Positions 42,051 through 50,790 are shown, numbered from the stretch's first letter. The stretch is DNA of 64,000 nucleotides from Palsa-506 sp963707065 (GCA_963707065.1 CAVPPJ010000013.1:434001-498000), one strand, 5' to 3'. Numbers and translations are program-made. Notes: generated by a model from the sequence alone, not told the origin.

Positions 42051-42161
42051 CGGCTGGATGTCGCTCCTGCGGTGGCCGGGCGGTTCCGCCGGGCCGCGGC
42101 GCTCGGCCACGCTGGCGAGGACATGGCCGCCACCTACCTCGCGAGCTTCGACGGCCATTAG
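42051..42161 (+). pseudogene. Possible C-terminal remnant of an NAD-dependent dehydrogenase
   Basis: About 36 codons ending at TAG 42159-42161 read RLDVAPAVAGRFRRAAALGH and then AGEDMAATYL. This looks like the last helices of 3-hydroxyisobutyrate dehydrogenase or imine-reductase-type proteins (compare AGHGDEDMAAVY). No start or N-terminal domain remains. Confidence 0.4.
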
Positions 42162-42178
42162 CCACGGTGCCCGGGCCG

Positions 42179-42868
42179 TCAGAGGACCGGGCGGCGCTGC
42201 CCAGCGGCGGCGCTGGCAAAGGCCTCAGCTACCGCGCCGTGGCCGGCGGGCAGCGCGAGAGACAGCCGGGCGAACTCGGCGGCGAGCCGGTGCCAGCGGC
42301 GTGCCCGGCGGAGCATGGCGTGATCCCCATCGCGCATCTCGATCGTCGCCAGCTGCCCGACGGAGCGGGCACGCTCCGCGTAGGCCCAGGTCTCCTCGGG
42401 ATTGCAGGTGTGGTCGTCGCTGCCGTGGACGAGCAGAATCCGGCGGCCGGCCAGCTGGCTGACCGGCTCGCCCGGCGGCAGCCAGGGCGCCAGCCCGGCG
42501 ACCGCCGACACCATCGGATGCCCGGCCACGCGCAGCGACGCGCGCGCCCCCATCGAGTGGCCTATCAGCACGACGGGTATCCGCCCGAAGTCGCGGGAGA
42601 TCCCGTCGAGCAACTCGGTCAGGTCATGGACCGGCGACGCCGCCTCGCCGTTCCAGCCGCGGAGGCCGAACCTCGGCCGGTCGACCAGGACCTGGCTGCC
42701 GCGCAGCGCGCGCCGGACGGCCCGCGCCACCGGCACCATCCGCAGCACGCTGAGCTGCACCGGGGAGGTCGGTTCCGGGCCGATGGACCGGCCCCCGTGC
42801 GCGACCACGACGATCCCCGCGGTGCGGCCGAAGCCGCCGATGGCGCGCAGCAGCCGCTGACGGCTCAT
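42179..42868 (-). CDS. Alpha/beta hydrolase
   Basis: 229 residues. First strand and oxyanion loop TAGIVVVAHGGRSIG, nucleophile elbow VVLIGHSMGARAS, acid region RRILLVHGSDDHTCNP and a candidate catalytic His in MRDGDHAML. The compact length without a cap domain resembles dienelactone-hydrolase-like or short esterase-type members. Substrate unknown. It stands alone on the minus strand after the signalling operon. Confidence 0.85.
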   Translation of the reverse strand: MSRQRLLRAIGGFGRTAGIVVVAHGGRSIGPEPTSPVQLSVLRMVPVARAVRRALRGSQVLVDRPRFGLRGWNGEAASPVHDLTELLDGISRDFGRIPVVLIGHSMGARASLRVAGHPMVSAVAGLAPWLPPGEPVSQLAGRRILLVHGSDDHTCNPEETWAYAERARSVGQLATIEMRDGDHAMLRRARRWHRLAAEFARLSLALPAGHGAVAEAFASAAAGQRRPVL

Positions 42869-43071
42869 CAGATACTGCCCCCTGCACTAACCGGTACGGA
42901 CCGGAAACCCGTCGCCTGATCCCGGCGAACAGGTAATCATCATCTCAGGCCGCCGAATCTCAGGCTGCCGATCGGCGTGCAGTTCGTCACCCTTACGACC
43001 AGGGCGAGATGCATTGAGCTGACTGGACTGGCCGGGATCACCGATCATGGAAGATGACCGAAGGAGGCACT

Positions 43072-43413
43072 ATGACGTCGGATGAGCTGCTCGCCTACTG
43101 CCTGGCCAAGCCCGGCGCATGGCAGGACGAGCCGTGGGAAGGCGATGTCGTGGTGAAGGTCGGCAGCAAGATCTTCGCGTTCCTCGGGTCCGGGTCCGCC
43201 GTGGGCGTCAAGTGCGGGCCTGACCGGGAGGAGGCCGACGAGTGGCTGGCGCGTTACCCCGGCGATGCGTCGGTGATGGCCTACATCGGCCGGTCCGGCT
43301 GGAACAGCCTGCGGCTCGCTGGCGCGATTCCGGCCGACGAACTGCTGGCGGCTGTCGACGCCTCCTATGACACAGTGGTCAGCAAGCTGCCGAAGAAGGA
43401 CCGGCCGGCCTGA
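43072..43413 (+). CDS. MmcQ/YjbR family protein
   Basis: 113 residues from the ATG at 43072, with AAGGAGG four bases upstream. Family marks are CLAKPGAWQDEPWEGDVVVKVGSKIFAFLG near the N-terminus, KCGPDREEADEWLARYPG in the middle, and WNSLRLAGAIPADELLAAVDASYDTVVSKLPK at the C-terminus. The CyaY-like fold is considered DNA-binding by annotation, but the role is not established. Confidence 0.92.
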   Translation: MTSDELLAYCLAKPGAWQDEPWEGDVVVKVGSKIFAFLGSGSAVGVKCGPDREEADEWLARYPGDASVMAYIGRSGWNSLRLAGAIPADELLAAVDASYDTVVSKLPKKDRPA

Positions 43414-43578
43414 CCCTGACCCGGGCCAGCGGGACCGGGCCCGATTGATCCGTTTCAGCCCTTTGACAGAGGTGCTGGCGGAGGATTGGCTAGGAGACGC
43501 CAGTGTCCGCCTGCGGAACGAGGTACCTGCGATGACGATCGCGCTAGATACTTGCGGCCACGCCGCGGGAGCTGCCTG

Positions 43579-44586
43579 GTGACCGCCGTTGACGCCGGTG
43601 CTGCCGTGGTAGGCGCTGATGAGCTGCTGGGCTGGTATGAGCAGATGGCGGTGATCCGGCGGACCGAGCGCGCGGCGCATGATCTGTTCCTGGCTGGCCT
43701 GGTGAAGGGGACGACGCACCTGGCGGCTGGTCATGAGGCGGTGGCGGTTGGTGCGAGCGCTGCGCTACGGCCTGATGACTACGTGTTCGCGACGTACCGG
43801 GGTCATCATCATGCGATGGCGCGCGGTGCCACGCCGGCCGAGTGCCTGGCGGAACTGATGAGCAAGGGCACCGGGCTGTGCCAGGCCAAGGGCGGCTCGA
43901 TGCACCTGACCAAGGCGTCCGCGGGGATGCTGGGGTCTTATGCAATCGTCGGCGCGCACCTGCCGATAGCGGCCGGAGCGGCCTGGTCAGCGCGGCTGCG
44001 CGGCTCCGGGCAGGTCGCCGTCGCGTTCTTCGGCGATGGCGCGACGAACATCGGCGCGTTCCACGAGGCGCTCAACCTGGCCGCGGTGTGGGCGCTGCCG
44101 GTTCTGTTCATCTGCGAGAACAACCTCTACATGGAGTACACGCCGATCGGCGAGGTGACGGCGGCGGCGAACCCGGCGGCGGACCGGGCGCCCGGTTACG
44201 GGATCCCGGCCGAGGTCATCGACGGCAACGACGTGCTCGTGGTCAAGGACGCGGTGAGCCGGGCCGCCGGGCTGGCCAGGTCCGGCGGCGGGCCGACCGT
44301 CATCGAGGCGCTGACCTACCGGCACTTCGGCCACAGCCGCACCGATCCGGGGACCTACCGGCCGGCCGAGGAAGTCGAGCGGTGGCTGCGCCGCGACCCG
44401 CTGGAGCTGGCCAGGGCGCGGCTGGAGGCGGCCGGGGCGCCCGCCGCGGCGGTGACCGCCGCCGACGAGCGGGCCGCGCGGGCCGTCGCCGAGGCGGTTG
44501 CCGAGGCGAAGGCAGCGCCTGGTCCCGATCCCGGCGACGCGCTCACCGACGTATGGGCGGACGGAGGCTCGGCATGGCGGACGTGA
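43579..44586 (+). CDS. Thiamine-diphosphate 2-oxoacid/acetoin dehydrogenase E1 alpha subunit
   Basis: 335 residues from a GTG at 43579 with GGGAG 7 bases upstream. The ThDP motif begins GDGATNIGAFHEALNLAA and closes ENNLYMEYTP. Other conserved parts are THLAAGHEAVAVG, RGHHHAMARGA and GGSMHLTKASAGMLGS. The size and the LCQAKGGSMHLT block fit the PdhA/AcoA family (pyruvate, acetoin or branched-chain type). It decarboxylates a 2-oxo substrate (or acetoin) and passes the acyl group to a lipoylated E2. The beta subunit follows with a 13-base overlap; no E2 or E3 gene is adjacent. Confidence 0.92.
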   Translation: MTAVDAGAAVVGADELLGWYEQMAVIRRTERAAHDLFLAGLVKGTTHLAAGHEAVAVGASAALRPDDYVFATYRGHHHAMARGATPAECLAELMSKGTGLCQAKGGSMHLTKASAGMLGSYAIVGAHLPIAAGAAWSARLRGSGQVAVAFFGDGATNIGAFHEALNLAAVWALPVLFICENNLYMEYTPIGEVTAAANPAADRAPGYGIPAEVIDGNDVLVVKDAVSRAAGLARSGGGPTVIEALTYRHFGHSRTDPGTYRPAEEVERWLRRDPLELARARLEAAGAPAAAVTAADERAARAVAEAVAEAKAAPGPDPGDALTDVWADGGSAWRT

Positions 44587-45554
44587 TCACCTACCGGGAG
44601 GCGGTCGCCGAGGGCCTCGCGCGCGAGCTGCGCCGCGACTCCTCAGTGGTCTGCCTGGGCGAGGACATCGGCGCCGCCGGGGGCGTGTTCAAGACGACCG
44701 CCGGGCTGTTCACCGAGTTCGGCAAGGAGCGGGTCTGGGATACCCCGATCTCCGAGCAGGCCATCCTGGGCGTGGCCATGGGCGCCGCGATGACCGGCAT
44801 GCGCCCGGTCGCCGAGATCATGTTCTCCGACTTCTTCGCCTGCTGCTTCGACTACCTGGCCAACGAGATCCCCAAGATGCGGTACATGACCGGCGGCCAG
44901 GTCACGGTGCCGCTGGTGGTCCGGACCGCGAACGGCGGCGGCCTCGGCTTCGGCGCCCAGCACTCCCAGGCCGTGGAGAACTGGGTACTGGCCATCCCCG
45001 GCCTGAAGATCGCCGCGCCGTCGAACCCGGCCGACGTCGTCGGCATGATGGCCGCCGCGATCCGCAGCGACGACCCGGTGGTGTTCTTCGAGCACAAGGG
45101 CCTGTTCGCGAGCAAGGGACCAGCAGCACCCGAAGGTCACCTGGTCGAACTCGGCCAGGCCACCGTCGCCCGGCCGGGCAGCGACATCACCCTGGTCGCG
45201 CTCGCCGCCACCGTGCCGATGGCACTCGCCGCGGCCGGCCAGCTCGCCGCCGACGGGATCTCCGCCGAGGTCATCGACCTGCGCTGCCTCGTGCCGCTCG
45301 ACATGGCAACGGTGCTCGCGTCAGTAGCGAAGACGTCCCGGCTGGTCATCGTCGAGGAGAACCCCTACCAGGGCGGCTGGGGCGGCACCATCGCCTCCAT
45401 CGTCGCCGACGAGGGATTCGAGCTACTCGACGCCCCCATCCGCCGGGTCGCCGCCGCCTGCGTACCGCTGCCCTTCGCCGACGCACTCGAGCAGCTAGTC
45501 ATCCCGACCGCCGACGCCGTCGTCACCGCCGCCCGCACACTCGCCGCCTACTGA
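44574..45554 (+). CDS. Thiamine-diphosphate 2-oxoacid/acetoin dehydrogenase E1 beta subunit
   Basis: 326 residues from the ATG at 44574 with GGAGG six bases upstream. Conserved blocks: YREAVAEGLARELRRDSSVV, GEDIGAAGGVFKTT, RVWDTPISEQAILGVAMGAA, GAQHSQAVENW, the phosphate-binding region with PSNPADVVGMM, and VVFFEHKGLF. The C-terminal transketolase domain has VIDLRCLVPLD and VIVEENPYQGGWG. It completes the alpha2beta2 E1 component. The lack of an adjacent E2/E3 means the complex must borrow those from elsewhere in the genome, or the pair performs a non-complex reaction. Confidence 0.93.
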   Translation: MADVITYREAVAEGLARELRRDSSVVCLGEDIGAAGGVFKTTAGLFTEFGKERVWDTPISEQAILGVAMGAAMTGMRPVAEIMFSDFFACCFDYLANEIPKMRYMTGGQVTVPLVVRTANGGGLGFGAQHSQAVENWVLAIPGLKIAAPSNPADVVGMMAAAIRSDDPVVFFEHKGLFASKGPAAPEGHLVELGQATVARPGSDITLVALAATVPMALAAAGQLAADGISAEVIDLRCLVPLDMATVLASVAKTSRLVIVEENPYQGGWGGTIASIVADEGFELLDAPIRRVAAACVPLPFADALEQLVIPTADAVVTAARTLAAY

Positions 45555-45568
45555 GCCGGGCGGCCGGC

Positions 45569-46432
45569 TCAGCGGGGCCGCGCGAAGACGCCTTCGGCGG
45601 GAAAGGCCCCGGCCGACATCACGGCACGGGTCATCGCCTTGCCGATCCTGATGACCTCCTCGGTGCGCTCGTCCCCGAGATGCTGCCACGGCGGCGCCGC
45701 CATCCGGTCGGTCCCCTGCTCGATGTGCGCCCGCAGCGCGTCCCCGGCGGGAGTCAGCACGCTGTCGCTCTCGACCAGGCCGCGGGCGGCGAGGCTGTCG
45801 ACGGCGCCGTCCCAGTCCGGCTGGCTCCAGCCCCGGCTGGTCCTGGCGAAGCCGGGCACGAAGCCCTGGCCGGTCGCCACGTGGGTCACCAGCGCGTCGA
45901 TGCCGCTCAGCCCGGCGGCGACGAGGGCGGCAACGTGGCCGTCGCCGCGATGCTCGCGCAGCAGCGACAGGGCATGCCACGCCGCCACGTGCGGGGCATC
46001 GGGCCAGTCAAGGCCGGCGTGGCCGGCGTAGAGCGGGCGGCCCTCCGCGGTGCACGCGCTAGCCGCCTCGCGAACCAGGCCGGCGAACGTGATCATGTCG
46101 GCGGAGGCTACGGCTTCCGCACCGAGCAGCCGGGTCAGGGCAGTGTCGGCAGCGGCGAAACGAGCACGCAGCACAGCGGCCGGGCTGGCCAGCTCCCACG
46201 CCCGCGGGATGCACCGGGCCACCAGCGCCGGATTGAAGTTGTAGAAGGTCGCGGCGACGACGCCGCTGCTGACTGCGCCCATCGGCGCCGAGCGCCCGGC
46301 GAAGTAGCACATCCGCCCGGGCTCAAGCCCGGCGGCGACCAGCTGTTCCTCGGTTTCGGGGGCGAAGTAGATCAGTGAATGCAGGGCGTTCGTGGCGTTA
46401 TGCGCGCGCCGGACGAGCGAGGAGGATGCCAT
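45569..46432 (-). CDS. SCO6745 family protein (HTH-like)
   Basis: 287 residues, helical. Family marks: ARRAHNATNALHSL-like N-terminus (VRRAHNATNALHSLIYFAPE), GRMCYFAGRSAPMGAVSSGVVAATFYNFNP, the central AWHALSLLREHRGDGHVAALV, and the C-terminal winged-helix-like DWDGAVDSLAARGLVESDSV. The family is widespread in actinobacteria; its function is unknown, though the last domain looks like a MarR-type helix-turn-helix. It is convergent with the E1 beta gene. Confidence 0.87.
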   Translation of the reverse strand: MASSSLVRRAHNATNALHSLIYFAPETEEQLVAAGLEPGRMCYFAGRSAPMGAVSSGVVAATFYNFNPALVARCIPRAWELASPAAVLRARFAAADTALTRLLGAEAVASADMITFAGLVREAASACTAEGRPLYAGHAGLDWPDAPHVAAWHALSLLREHRGDGHVAALVAAGLSGIDALVTHVATGQGFVPGFARTSRGWSQPDWDGAVDSLAARGLVESDSVLTPAGDALRAHIEQGTDRMAAPPWQHLGDERTEEVIRIGKAMTRAVMSAGAFPAEGVFARPR

Positions 46433-46555
46433 GCCCGAACCATAGCGAGCGGCCGGCCCGGCGCGGGCCCGCGGCTCCGCCGTGGGCCCGCCGGGGTCAT
46501 GAAGCGCCGGGGCGGCGCGCCAGCCGCTCCTCGATCCCGGCCACCGCCGTCTCGC

Positions 46556-47761
46556 TCATGACGGCTCCCCTCCGGCCGTTACCAGGTCCGCCGCTGGCCC
46601 GCCGGCGAACCGGCCGGGCGCGAACCGGTGAATGTCGTACACGGTGCCTCCCTGCAGCGCGAGCTGGGCCAGTACCCGGCCGACCCACGGCGCGAACTTG
46701 TAGCCGGTGCCACGCCAGCCGACGCCGGTAAAGACACCATCCATTCCGGGAACGGGCCCGAGGATGAAATCATCGTCCCCCACCAGGTCGTACGAGCAGA
46801 CATCGACTCCGCTGGCGTCCGCGACGTCAACGGCCTGCGCACCGCGGAGCCCGGGCATGCACTCGGCCACGAAGTCCTCGACGCTCCCGATCCGGCTGGC
46901 CACCACCTCCGCGTCGGGCGGATGGTAGAACCCGATCTTGACGCCCGGGGTCTTCCCGTCGTGGATCGGATGCCCGTAGATCCCGACATCCAGGTACGCG
47001 AACACTGGCAGCGACTGCTCCGTGTAGTGGCTGCGCGTCCCGGCCGGGGGGATGAAGTACTTGGACTGCACCGGGCGGTCCGGCCGCAGCGGAAACCGGG
47101 TCGTGCCGCCCGGCAGCAGCCCGAGCACGTCATTGGTGCCCAGCCCGGCGGTTATCACCAGGGCGTCCGAGACCACGTCCCCGGACCCGGTGGCCACCTG
47201 CCAGCTGCCGCCGGACCGGGTGATGCCGCGCACCGCCGCGTGCTCCGACACGCGCACGCCGCGGGCGCGCAAGGCTTCCTGCAGGAACCGGGTGACCGCG
47301 GGGACGTCAGCGAACCCGGCGTCGACGTCGAGCCGGCCGGCGTCCGCGGCGAACTGCGGGAATCGCTGCCGGAGTTCGGCGGCCGACAGGGCCGCGCGGC
47401 GCAGCTGGAACTGCTCCAGGATGGCAAAGCTGCGCACCGCGTAGCTGCCGGCCAGGTCCGGGGTGATGCTCTCCTTGACGAGGTTCAGGCAGCCGCAGTC
47501 GATCAGCAGCGGCTCTCCGGCCAGCGCCTGGAGTTCCAGCCAGAGCCGGCGTGCTTCCAGCGCCAGCCGCGCGTACTCCGGGTCCAGGTAGTCGTTGCGG
47601 ACCGACCGGGTGAGGCAGAACGACGCGGTCTCGGGATCACCGACCCGGGTCCGTTCCAGCACGGTCACGGTTTCCGCGAACGGCGCGGCGTAATACGCGG
47701 TCATGAGTCCCATCACGCCGCCGCCGATGACGGTCAGCCGCCTGCCCGGGGATCCGGTCAT
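46556..47761 (-). CDS. FAD-dependent amine/amino-acid oxidase (sarcosine oxidase-like, DAO family)
   Basis: 401 residues from the ATG at 47761; AAGGAG (47769-47774 on the complement) is seven bases upstream. The dinucleotide-binding motif VIGGGVMGLMTAYYA is at the N-terminus. An ERTRVGDPETASFCLTRSVR stretch has the SxxxxR pattern of monomeric sarcosine/N-methyltryptophan oxidases, and the C-terminal FAD motif is VFTGVGWRGTGYKFAPWVGR. The usual C-terminal flavin-linking Cys before the last motif is not evident, so FAD may be non-covalent. Substrate is unknown (N-methyl amino acid or similar). Confidence 0.85.
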   Translation of the reverse strand: MTGSPGRRLTVIGGGVMGLMTAYYAAPFAETVTVLERTRVGDPETASFCLTRSVRNDYLDPEYARLALEARRLWLELQALAGEPLLIDCGCLNLVKESITPDLAGSYAVRSFAILEQFQLRRAALSAAELRQRFPQFAADAGRLDVDAGFADVPAVTRFLQEALRARGVRVSEHAAVRGITRSGGSWQVATGSGDVVSDALVITAGLGTNDVLGLLPGGTTRFPLRPDRPVQSKYFIPPAGTRSHYTEQSLPVFAYLDVGIYGHPIHDGKTPGVKIGFYHPPDAEVVASRIGSVEDFVAECMPGLRGAQAVDVADASGVDVCSYDLVGDDDFILGPVPGMDGVFTGVGWRGTGYKFAPWVGRVLAQLALQGGTVYDIHRFAPGRFAGGPAADLVTAGGEPS

Positions 47762-47923
47762 GACCACGCTCCTTCCGCGAGCCAGTCTGTACTTGCCTGC
47801 TGACCTCGCCGGTCAGCCCTGGCCGGCCGCACCGGTCAGCCCTGGCCGACCGCACCGGTCATCAGGCCAGGGCAGCAGGCTAGTCCCCGCCCCGGCCGCC
47901 GTCACCTGCCGCGCTGCTAAACT

Positions 47924-47993
47924 GAAAGCAGCTCCGGACCAGGCAGCTGCACCCCGCGTGATCCGCGGCTGCACAGCAGGGCCGGGCTTTTTT
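47924..47993 (+). ncRNA. Possible short structured transcript or leader ending in a T-run
   Basis: Between the divergent FAD-oxidase and phosphoketolase genes: a -10-like TAAACT (47918-47923), a stem built on CCGCG-TGATC-CGCGG with outer TGCA pairing, an AGCTC/GGGCT closing pair and a TTTTTT run at 47988-47993. A terminator here, about 110 bases before the phosphoketolase start, implies an attenuated leader or a free sRNA. The class is not recognised. Confidence 0.4.
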
Positions 47994-48104
47994 GCGCCGT
48001 ACACGGGACCGGTGACCGCAAGACACCTCGGCCGACTAATGTCCCACGTCACGGTCGCCACGCAGGTACAGCGACGCCGGTCATCTGCCTTTCGAGGAGC
48101 CCCC

Positions 48105-49275
48105 GTGCCACGCACCAGCCTGACGTCGCCCCGGACCTACAGCACCCGCGACATGGACCTGATCCATGCGTACTGGCGGGCGGCGAACTACTTGTCGGTG
48201 GGGCAGATCTACCTGCTGGACAACCCGCTGCTGCGAGAACCGCTGCAGGCTGCGCAGGTCAAGCCGCGGCTGCTCGGGCACTGGGGCACGACGCCGGGCC
48301 TGAACCTGCTGTATGCGCACATGAACCGAGTCATCAAGGAACGGGATCTCGACGCGCTGTTCGTGACCGGCCCGGGCCACGGCGGCCCGGGGCTGGTGGC
48401 CAACGCGTACCTGGAGGGCACCTACAGCGAGGTCTACTCCTCGATCGGCCAGGACGAGGACGGCATGCGGGCGCTGTTCCGCCAGTTTTCCTTCCCCGGC
48501 GGCATTCCCAGCCACGTGGCACCCGAGACGCCCGGGTCCATCCACGAGGGCGGCGAGCTCGGCTACGCGCTGGTGCACGCCTACGGCGCCGCGTTCGATA
48601 ACCCGGACCTGCTGGTGCTGTGCGTGGTCGGTGACGGGGAAGCCGAGACCGGCCCGCTAGCCGCCAGCTGGCACTCGAACAAGTTCCTCAGCCCGGTCAC
48701 CGACGGCGCCGTGCTACCGGTGCTGCACCTCAACGGCTACAAGATTGCCAACCCGACCGTGCTGGCCCGCATCCCCGAAGACGAGCTCGCCGACCTGATG
48801 CGCGGCTACGGCTACAACCCGTACTTCGTCACCGGTGACGATCCCGCAGCAGTCCATCAGGAACTCGCGGCCACGCTCGACGAGGTGCTTGACACCATCG
48901 CGGTCATCCAGCACGACGCCCGCGACGCCGCGGCCGCGAGGCCTCAGGATGGCGGCGCGGCCGCCGGGCCACAGGCTTCGGGCGCGGCCGCACCCGGAGC
49001 GGGCGCCCGTCCGGCCTGGCCGGTGATCGTGCTGCGCACCCCGAAAGGCTGGACCGGGCCCCAAGAGGTCGACGGCCTGCCGGTCGAAGGCACCTGGCGC
49101 GCTCATCAGGTCCCGCTGGCCGAGACCCGCACCAATGCCCAGCACCGTGAGCAGCTTGAGCAGTGGATGCGCAGCTACCGGCCCGAGGAGCTGTTCGACA
49201 AGGCCGGGCGGCTGATCGGGGAACTTCGCGCGCTCGCGCCGCTCGGGTCCCGGCGGAGCGCCAGCCCGGCACGGC
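48105..49275 (+). pseudogene. xfp: Phosphoketolase, N-terminal half only
   Basis: Starts at a GTG with GAGGAG five bases upstream and encodes about 390 residues; intact phosphoketolases are about 800. Conserved family parts are present: MDLIHAYWRAANYLSVGQIYL, RLLGHWGTTPGLN, the ThDP region GPGHGGPGLVANAYLEGTYSE, then SIHEGGELGYALVHAYGAA, GDGEAETGPLAASWH and VLHLNGYKIANPT. Homology ends around EELFDKAGRLIGELRALAP. The rest of the protein is missing and the frame runs into a transposase remnant. Xfp splits xylulose-5-P or fructose-6-P to acetyl-P. This copy lacks the pyrimidine and C-terminal domains and should be inactive. Confidence 0.88.
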
Positions 49276-49289
49276 GCGCTGGCGTCGGC

Positions 49290-49710
49290 CGGGACTTGCG
49301 CCTACGTGCCGGTCGAGCACCCGCCAGCGAGCCGAGACCGCGCAGCGCGACCTCGCCGCCGCGATCGCCGCCCCGGCGGCCGCCGCTGACCCGGCACGGC
49401 CGCCGAGGGCGAACATCATCGACTCGTCCAGCCGGGTCATGCCCGGCAAGAAGGCCGGCGGGTTACCTGCTGGGCTGCAACACCCAGGTCATCGCCGCCG
49501 CCGGACCAGGTCATCATCTCCATCGGCATCCACGACTCACCCATCGACGTCGCCGCGCTGCACCCCGCCCTGAAACTGGCCCGGGCGAACCTGGACGCCG
49601 CCGGGATCAGCGACCCCATCGCGAAAGCCCGGTTCGATGCCGGGTACGCCATCGAGGGCAACTTCGCCACCCCACTGAAACCGAGCTCTACGTCGCCGTC
49701 CCCGTCAACG
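49290..49710 (+). mobile_element. Transposase remnant (IS1182-like) between xfp and ackA fragments
   Basis: Several frames together spell a degraded transposase middle: RQRAETAQRDLAAAIAA, ANIIDSSSRVMPGKKAGG, then GYLLGCNTQVIAA, QVIISIGIHDSPIDVAALHP, LARANLDAAGISDPIAKARF, DAGYAIEGNFATP and ETELYVAV. The order resembles IS1182-type transposases (ANxTDPDSRxM, GYxQGYNAQ, QVIVAAxxTN, LADAGYxSExN, LYVA). At least two frame changes. No N- or C-terminal transposase domains remain. Confidence 0.7.
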
Positions 49711-49747
49711 CGGAAGATCCGCACGCTCGGAGCGTGCGGATCTTCCG
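49711..49747. repeat. Perfect 37-bp palindrome at the transposase/ackA junction
   Basis: 18-bp arms (CGGAAGATCCGCACGCTC and its complement) around a single G. It could be two abutting terminal inverted repeats left by imprecise insertion-sequence loss, or a hairpin terminator. Confidence 0.85.
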
Positions 49748-50016
49748 TGATCATGATGATCGCGGCAACCGGCGGCGTGGACGTGCTCGCCTTCACCGGC
49801 GGCGTGGGCGAGCACTCCGCCGCGGTCAGGCGGCGCGCCGCCGGGCGCCTGGCTTTCCTCGGCGTCGCCATCGATCACCAGCGCAACGACACGGTGGACG
49901 ACGATGGCGGTGACAGCGAAATTACCGCGGCCGACGCATCCATCCGGACCCTGGTGATCACCGCCCGGGAAGACCTGCAGATCGCCGGCGAGGCGCGCAG
50001 GCTGCTCGGCCGGTAA
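49748..50016 (+). pseudogene. ackA: Acetate kinase, C-terminal fragment
   Basis: About 88 residues: MIAATGGVDVLAFTGGVGEH, SAAVRRRAAGRLAFLGVAID, then VITAREDLQIAGEARRLL. This is the last fifth of acetate kinase (family form LDALVFTAGIGENSxxVR, then IPTDEELxIAxET). The first 300 residues, including the acetate and nucleotide sites, are absent. xfp and ackA are commonly adjacent, so the locus appears to be a former xfp-ackA operon collapsed by deletion through an insertion sequence. Confidence 0.85.
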
Positions 50017-50025
50017 CGAGCCCGG

Positions 50026-50790
50026 TCAGGTGTACATCAGCGATCCGGGCGTGGTAAGCAGCTTGCCGGTCTCCAGCCACGTCTTCAGGCCGGAGAGGAT
50101 CATCGGCCAGCCGCCGTAGAGCTGGCTGTTCGCGCCCTCGCGGAGCTGGTCGTGGGTGACGGTGAGCCGGCAGGAGTCGCCGACCGGCTCGATCTCCCAG
50201 GTGACCCTGGAGGTTCCCTCGCTCCGCACGTCCTCGCCCCAGAGCGCGGTCATGCTCTGCACGAGCCGGCGCGGCGGGTCGACCTCAAGGTTCTCCCCCT
50301 CGCCCAGCAGGCCGGGGGCGGCCGGGTTCCCCATCTCATAGCGCGAGCCGGGCGTCCAGTCCGAGGTGATCCAGCTGCCGAAGTTGTACTTGCTCCTGAT
50401 CTCGCCGTCGGTGATCGCCTCCCAGAGGCGCTCCGGGGTGGTCTGGATGTAAATCTCGAAAATCTTCTCCATGGGACTCTCCAGTCTGCGCTTGAGGCCG
50501 CTGAGCCCGGCGGTCCAGGGCTCGGCGTACTTGCTGACCCAACGGTCGTGGACGAGGCGGATGGGGACCGGGTTCAGGAAATGGAGCTTCTCGCGCCCCC
50601 GCCGCCTGGTGACTACCAGGCCCGCCTCCTCGAGCTGCTTGAGGTGCTTCATCACACCGAAGCGGCTCATCGAGAAGCGCTCCTCAAGCGCGCTCAGCGT
50701 CTGCCCGTCCTGGCGGAAGAGCTCGTCCAGCAGGCTCCGGCGGGTCGGATCGGCGAGGGCCTTGAATACTTCGTCCACGCATCCGACCAT
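50026..50790 (-). CDS. ArsR-type regulator fused to an SRPBCC (AHSA1) domain
   Basis: 254 residues from the ATG at 50790, with AAAGG six bases upstream; a GTG at 50808 adds six residues but lacks a ribosome site. Residues 1-95 are an ArsR winged helix (VFKALADPTRRSLLDELF, then SMSRFGVMKHLKQLEEAGLV). Residues about 108-250 are an AHSA1/SRPBCC domain (FEIYIQTTPERLWEAITDGE, GSRYEMGN, and TRVTWEIEP-like VTWEIEPVGDSCRLTVTHDQ). Two-domain regulators of this kind probably bind a hydrophobic ligand in the SRPBCC cavity to control DNA binding. An inverted repeat over the start region suggests autoregulation. Confidence 0.9.
   Translation of the reverse strand: MVGCVDEVFKALADPTRRSLLDELFRQDGQTLSALEERFSMSRFGVMKHLKQLEEAGLVVTRRRGREKLHFLNPVPIRLVHDRWVSKYAEPWTAGLSGLKRRLESPMEKIFEIYIQTTPERLWEAITDGEIRSKYNFGSWITSDWTPGSRYEMGNPAAPGLLGEGENLEVDPPRRLVQSMTALWGEDVRSEGTSRVTWEIEPVGDSCRLTVTHDQLREGANSQLYGGWPMILSGLKTWLETGKLLTTPGSLMYT

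Noticed and set aside
47703..48104. An N-terminal extension of the phosphoketolase frame
   Set aside because: It overlaps the divergent oxidase and the terminator-like structure and has no homology; the GTG at 48105 has a proper ribosome site.
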